A DNA stretch of 64,000 nucleotides, taken from positions 682,001 through 746,000 of the forward strand of contig CAVRHR010000003.1 of NCBI GenBank assembly GCA_963721005.1, read 5' to 3'. Positions within the stretch are counted from its first letter, which is position 1, and every line of letters starts with the position of its first letter. The notes beneath the pieces were generated by a model that saw only the letters and a program-made list of their open reading frames with translations, searched no databases and was not told the DNA's origin. Shown here piece after piece: positions 60,700 through 64,000 of the stretch. A program made the translations under genes and the position numbers. Origin of the DNA: VAZQ01 sp963721005 (lineage in GTDB: Bacteria; Pseudomonadota; Alphaproteobacteria; Rhizobiales; Xanthobacteraceae).

Positions 60700-61206
60700 T
60701 CAGTTCAGCCGGTCCTTGATCTTGTCGAGCCCGGCATTGGCGCAGGCTTCGTCCTTGTCGCCGCCCGGTGCGCCGGCGGCCGAGATGCCGCCGATGGTGT
60801 CTTCGCCGACCTTGATCGGCAGGCCGCCCTGCCCGGTCGAGAGCTCCTTGTCGTACATGCCGGGATTGAAGGCGCCCGGCGTGGCGACCCGCTTGGTGAA
60901 ATCCCCGGTCGAGACCCGCTGCATCGCGGCGGTGTAGGCCTTGCGGCGGGTGACCTCGAGCGTCAGCGGGCGCGCGCCGTCGCCGACCAGGATGAGCTTG
61001 ATGGCGCCGACGCGGTCCACGATGGTGACCGTCACGTTGTAGCCTTGGGCTTTGCAGGCCGCGACCGCCCCCTCCGCGGCCTCGAGCGCCAGCGCGGCGG
61101 TCAAAACCTTGTGACTTTCCGACGGCAGCGGATCGGCCGCCCAGGCATTGATGCTGGTCAGGGCTGCAAGGCCGGCAGCAGCCGCGAGCGCGTAGGATCG
61201 GATCAT
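60700..61206 (-). CDS. exported GlcG/HbpS-family heme-binding-like protein
   Basis: 168 residues with a signal peptide ending at AWA. The mature part follows the GlcG/HbpS pattern: ALEAAEGAVAACKAQGYNV, IVDRVGAIKLILVGDGA, GGLPIKVGEDTIGGISAAGA and CANAGLDKIKDRLN. HbpS binds heme and iron extracellularly in Streptomyces; the role of these proteobacterial exported forms is not settled. It lies between the SPFH-ATPase operon and the divergent ZnuA-like gene, so a metal or heme connection is plausible. Confidence 0.85.
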   Translation of the reverse strand: MIRSYALAAAAGLAALTSINAWAADPLPSESHKVLTAALALEAAEGAVAACKAQGYNVTVTIVDRVGAIKLILVGDGARPLTLEVTRRKAYTAAMQRVSTGDFTKRVATPGAFNPGMYDKELSTGQGGLPIKVGEDTIGGISAAGAPGGDKDEACANAGLDKIKDRLN

Positions 61207-61368
61207 CGATATCCTCCCGAAGATTTTTGGATCGCCCCCTGATCGCGGTCAGGATTGCAAAGTAACGCCGTGAATTCAACTGCGGCGCCGGATTTTTGCC
61301 GGCGGCCGCCCAAGGCCCGCCCTCGATCGCTGTGGCGGCGTCGACCGGGGGCGATTGCGTCGACGATT

Positions 61369-61386
61369 GTAATAGTATAACGTTGC
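61369..61386 (-). promoter_or_regulatory. candidate Zur box before the ZnuA-like gene
   Basis: Read on the minus strand the site is GCAACGTTATACTATTAC. The first 11 bases, G(A/C)AACGTTATA, recur in both sites before the TonB receptor gene. It lies 57 bases upstream of the ZnuA-like start and 163 bases from the divergent GlcG-like gene, so it could act on both. AACGTTATA-centred operators resemble zinc-uptake regulator sites of alphaproteobacteria; the assignment is inference. Confidence 0.55.
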
Positions 61387-61442
61387 GATAGAAGCCCGCT
61401 TGGCACGGGGCGCAAGCTGCCTGACAATGAAAGGAGTTCGAG

Positions 61443-62363
61443 ATGAACAGACGTCAGCTTCTGTGTGCAGCCGCGTTCTTCGCACCGCTGCTGCTCGGAT
61501 CGACAATCGGATCGATCGGCGCGCACGCGGCCGACAAGATCAAGGTGGCGGCCTCCTTCAGCGTGCTGGGCGACATGGTGAAACAGGTCGGCGGCGACCG
61601 GGTCGAGGTCACGACCTTCGTCGGCCCCAACGGCGACGCCCATGTCTACGAGCCGACGCCCGGCGACGCGAAGACTCTCCTCGAAGCCAAGATCCTGGTG
61701 GTCAACGGCCTCGGGCTGGAAGGCTGGATGGGAAGGCTACAGAAGTCATCGGGCTTCAAGGGCCAGGTGGTGACGGCGACCAAAGGCATCAAGTCGCGCC
61801 AGATGGAGGAGGAAGAGCACGGCAAGACGCACAAGATCACCGATCCGCATGCGTGGCAGAGCCTCGCCAACGGCAGGATCTATGTCCAGAACATCCGGGA
61901 CGGCCTGGTGGCGGCCGATCCTGAGGGCAAGGACGCTTATCCAGCGAACGCCAACAAATTCCTGGCCGATATCGACGAGGTCGAGAAGCTGGTCAAGGAC
62001 AGCATTGCGAAGCTGCCGCCGGCCCGCCGGAAGATCATCACCACCCACGATGCGTTCGGCTATTTCGGCGCGACCTACGGGATGGAATTCATCGCTCCGG
62101 AAGGTGTAAGCACGGAAAGCGAGGCCTCCGCCAAGGACGTTGCCAAGATCATCCGCCAGATCAAGGCCGAGAAGATTCCGGCCGTCTTCCTCGAGAACGT
62201 CACCGATCACCGGTTGCTCGATCAGATCGCCAAGGAGACCGGCGCCAAGGTCGGCGGCACGCTCTATTCCGATGCCCTTTCAGACGCGAACGGGCCGGCC
62301 GCCACCTATCTCGACATGTTCCGCAACAACATCCAGACACTGACCGCCGCCCTTTCGTCCTAG
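61443..62363 (+). CDS. metal ABC transporter substrate-binding protein, ZnuA/TroA-like
   Basis: 306 residues. The start MNRRQLLCAAAF follows AAAGGAG and begins a signal peptide ending at AHA. Metal ligands expected for the cluster A-I family are visible: His in NGDAHVYEPTPGD, His in ITDPHAWQSL, His in ITTHDAFGYFG and Asp in LYSDALSD. A short acidic/histidine loop (EEEEHGKTHKI) corresponds to the ZnuA His-rich loop. It captures Zn or Mn in the periplasm. No ZnuB/ZnuC genes are present in the window; a TonB receptor gene follows after 194 bases. Confidence 0.92.
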   Translation: MNRRQLLCAAAFFAPLLLGSTIGSIGAHAADKIKVAASFSVLGDMVKQVGGDRVEVTTFVGPNGDAHVYEPTPGDAKTLLEAKILVVNGLGLEGWMGRLQKSSGFKGQVVTATKGIKSRQMEEEEHGKTHKITDPHAWQSLANGRIYVQNIRDGLVAADPEGKDAYPANANKFLADIDEVEKLVKDSIAKLPPARRKIITTHDAFGYFGATYGMEFIAPEGVSTESEASAKDVAKIIRQIKAEKIPAVFLENVTDHRLLDQIAKETGAKVGGTLYSDALSDANGPAATYLDMFRNNIQTLTAALSS

Positions 62364-62457
62364 CCCGACGGCGTGGCACTGCGGTCACAGTACCAGCGAA
62401 ATAGGTGCCACGGCTGGTGATCGTGGCGCCCGTTCTTGACAAAACATGCGGTCTATT

Positions 62458-62475
62458 GAAACGTTATATTGTTTC
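62458..62475. promoter_or_regulatory. candidate Zur box 1 before the TonB receptor gene
   Basis: GAAACGTTATATTGTTTC has perfect 5-bp inverted arms (GAAAC/GTTTC). A TTGACA sequence lies 16 bases upstream at 62436-62441 and could be a -35 box, although a well spaced -10 box is not obvious. The site is 82 bases before the receptor ATG. Its first 11 bases match the motif before the ZnuA-like gene. Confidence 0.6.
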
Positions 62476-62494
62476 ATATCTGCGTCATCATGAT

Positions 62495-62512
62495 GCAACG
62501 TTATAGCATTGA
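62495..62512. promoter_or_regulatory. candidate Zur box 2 before the TonB receptor gene
   Basis: GCAACGTTATAGCATTGA shares GCAACGTTATA with the site before the ZnuA-like gene. CAACG/CATTG are imperfect inverted arms. It lies 45 bases before the receptor ATG and 19 bases after the first box, so two dimers could bind in tandem. Confidence 0.55.
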
Positions 62513-62557
62513 TGCAGATGAGCTGGTGGCACCACGGGCGAGGAATGGGGGGGTTCG

Positions 62558-64000
62558 ATGTCGATTTGGAGTAGCCGCGTTGGCTTTCTCAGCAGCTGTA
62601 CACTCCTTTCGCTCTGCTGCGGCGGCGTAACCGCCTTCGGGCAAGCAACCGGAAACCAGCCGGCTGCGGAGACCCCGTCCGCCCCGCAGACGCAACCAAC
62701 CCCGGGCACGCCTGGCACGTTCCCGACCATCAACGTGGAAACCACCAAGAAGAAACCGGCCAAGAAGCAGGCCGCGCGGCGGCCGCCGCCGCAACCGGCC
62801 CGCCCCAGCGTCGAGACGCAACAAGCAACCGCCGAGCGGCGGATCCAGGCACAAATCACCACTTTCAACACCACGCGCGACAATATCTACACCACGGTCG
62901 GCACCAATGCGGACACGATCAGCAAGGAGGACATCCAGAAGCTGCCGCAGGCCGAGAATACGCCGGTCGACAAGGTGCTGCTGCAATTGCCGGGCGTGTC
63001 GCAGGATTCCGCCGCGAGCGGAAACCTCCACGTCCGCAACGAGCACGCCAATGTGCAATACCGCATCAATGGCATCATGCTGCCCGACGGCGTCTCGGGA
63101 TTCGGGCCGATCCTCGAGACCGGACTAATCGGCAGTCTCTCGCTCATCACCGGCGCGATGCCGGCCGAATACGGGCTGCGCACCGCGGCGCTGGTGGACA
63201 TCAAGACCAGGGACGGCGCCTTCGACAACGGCGGCAAGGTCGGCATCTACGGCGGCAGCCACGACACCTTCACGCCGAGCTTCGAATATGGCGGCACCAT
63301 CGGGGGCGATTGCCGCTCCGCCGCGCCCACCCCCGGAATGTTCGTGAAGGCGCCACCGCCGGGAAGCTGCGGCCTGGTCACCGAATATTTCTTCACCGGC
63401 CGCTATCTGACCAACAATGTCGGTATCGAGAATCCGACCGGCGAGCCGAATGCCATCCATGACGTCACCACCCAGACGCGCGGCTTCGGCTATGTCTCGA
63501 CCGTCATCGATCCCACCACCCGGGTGAGCCTGATCACCGGCGCCTCCCTGAACAAGTTCCAGATTCCCAACAATCCGGGCCAGCCGACGCTGCTCAATTC
63601 CGCCTTCGGGGTGACGGCCTTCAATTCGTCGCTGCTCAACGAAAACCAGGTCGAGCGCACCTATTTCAACGTGGTGACGCTGCAGAGATCGCTGAACGAC
63701 CTCGATTTCCAGCTCTCCTATTTCAATCGCTACAGCAGTCTCCATTTCAAGCCGGACGTGGTGGGCGACCTCCTGTTCAACGGCATTGCCTCGGACGTCT
63801 ATCGCGCAACCTTCGCCAACGGAGTGCAGGGCGACGGCTCCTACCGGATCAACGACGCGCACACCTTGCGCACCGGCTTCTCGGTCACCGCCGAGAAGAC
63901 GCAGAACACCAGCCTGTCCACGGTCGAGCCCTGCACGCTCTGCGACGGCGCCGACAATGTCGACGCGCCGTTCACCGTGACGGACGCGGTCGCGAAGCTG
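62558..64000 (+). CDS. TonB-dependent outer-membrane receptor, 5' part
   Basis: 481 codons are present and the frame is open at the right edge. A signal segment (GFLSSCTLLSLCCGGVTAFG) is followed by a Pro/Lys/Arg-rich linker (KKKPAKKQAARRPPPQPARP). The plug domain then reads IQKLPQAENTPVDKVLLQLP, GNLHVRNEHANVQYRINGI and GAMPAEYGLRTAALVDIKT, and beta-strands of the barrel begin after it. Cysteines in GGDCRS, GSCGL and EPCTLCDG suggest disulfides or metal sites in outer loops. With the ZnuA-like gene and shared motif upstream it is probably a zinc (or other metal) receptor; the ligand is inference. Confidence 0.88.
   Translation, partial: MSIWSSRVGFLSSCTLLSLCCGGVTAFGQATGNQPAAETPSAPQTQPTPGTPGTFPTINVETTKKKPAKKQAARRPPPQPARPSVETQQATAERRIQAQITTFNTTRDNIYTTVGTNADTISKEDIQKLPQAENTPVDKVLLQLPGVSQDSAASGNLHVRNEHANVQYRINGIMLPDGVSGFGPILETGLIGSLSLITGAMPAEYGLRTAALVDIKTRDGAFDNGGKVGIYGGSHDTFTPSFEYGGTIGGDCRSAAPTPGMFVKAPPPGSCGLVTEYFFTGRYLTNNVGIENPTGEPNAIHDVTTQTRGFGYVSTVIDPTTRVSLITGASLNKFQIPNNPGQPTLLNSAFGVTAFNSSLLNENQVERTYFNVVTLQRSLNDLDFQLSYFNRYSSLHFKPDVVGDLLFNGIASDVYRATFANGVQGDGSYRINDAHTLRTGFSVTAEKTQNTSLSTVEPCTLCDGADNVDAPFTVTDAVAKL

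Overview
The window reads as a high-GC alphaproteobacterial chromosome, most likely a member of the Hyphomicrobiales close to Bradyrhizobium, Rhodopseudomonas or other Nitrobacteraceae/Xanthobacteraceae. The reasons are a DUF2336 gene, the many orphan periplasmic binding proteins, the heptose-type LPS genes, and intergenic spacers full of the short inverted repeats typical of that group. This placement is inference; no rRNA or tRNA gene is present to settle it.

Bases 1-17 kb form a lipopolysaccharide and cell-envelope region. A minus-strand operon runs hldD, hldE, two family-2 glycosyltransferases, an FkbM-type methyltransferase, an O-antigen ligase, a family-9 glycosyltransferase and a CapD/WbpM-type sugar dehydratase. 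It faces the end of a WecA/WbpL-type transferase. waaF, a frameshifted waaC, galE, an MsbA-like ABC exporter (also frameshifted) and a dolichol-phosphate-mannose-synthase-like protein with a GtrA domain follow. Together they make ADP-heptose, build the core, ligate O-antigen and flip lipid.

Bases 17-54 kb are an accessory catabolic region: PaaG-like isomerase, cyclase-family protein, beta-propeller protein, class II aldolase with a DUF1932 dehydrogenase, two-subunit molybdenum hydroxylase, several alpha/beta hydrolases, a luciferase-like monooxygenase, PanB-like and PanE-like proteins, DOPA-dioxygenase-like protein, 4,5-dihydroxyphthalate-decarboxylase-like protein, Rieske oxygenase, zinc alcohol dehydrogenase, radical SAM protein, SDR, GST, and a UbiX-UbiD pair. 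An isopentenyl-diphosphate isomerase gene is divergent from ubiD and could supply the prenyl donor for the UbiD cofactor. Six binding-protein-like genes (five clear transport types and one binding-protein-fold decarboxylase homologue) lie here with no permease or ATPase beside them.

Bases 54-64 kb look like a metal-handling locus. A tightly overlapped minus-strand operon encodes three SPFH (HflK/HflC-like) membrane proteins, one with a large polytopic N-terminus and one with a histidine-rich leader, followed by a CPC-motif P-type ATPase. Next to it are a GlcG/HbpS-like protein, a ZnuA-like binding protein and a TonB-dependent receptor running off the window. Three copies of one AACGTTATA-containing motif precede the last two genes and are candidate Zur boxes. 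This is the most promising candidate for a coherent, poorly described system.

Four genes carry apparent frame breaks (fkbM-like, waaC, msbA-like, one binding protein). Two are single extra T residues, so indel errors in the assembly must be excluded before calling pseudogenes. No CRISPR array, insertion sequence, prophage, tRNA or rRNA was seen.
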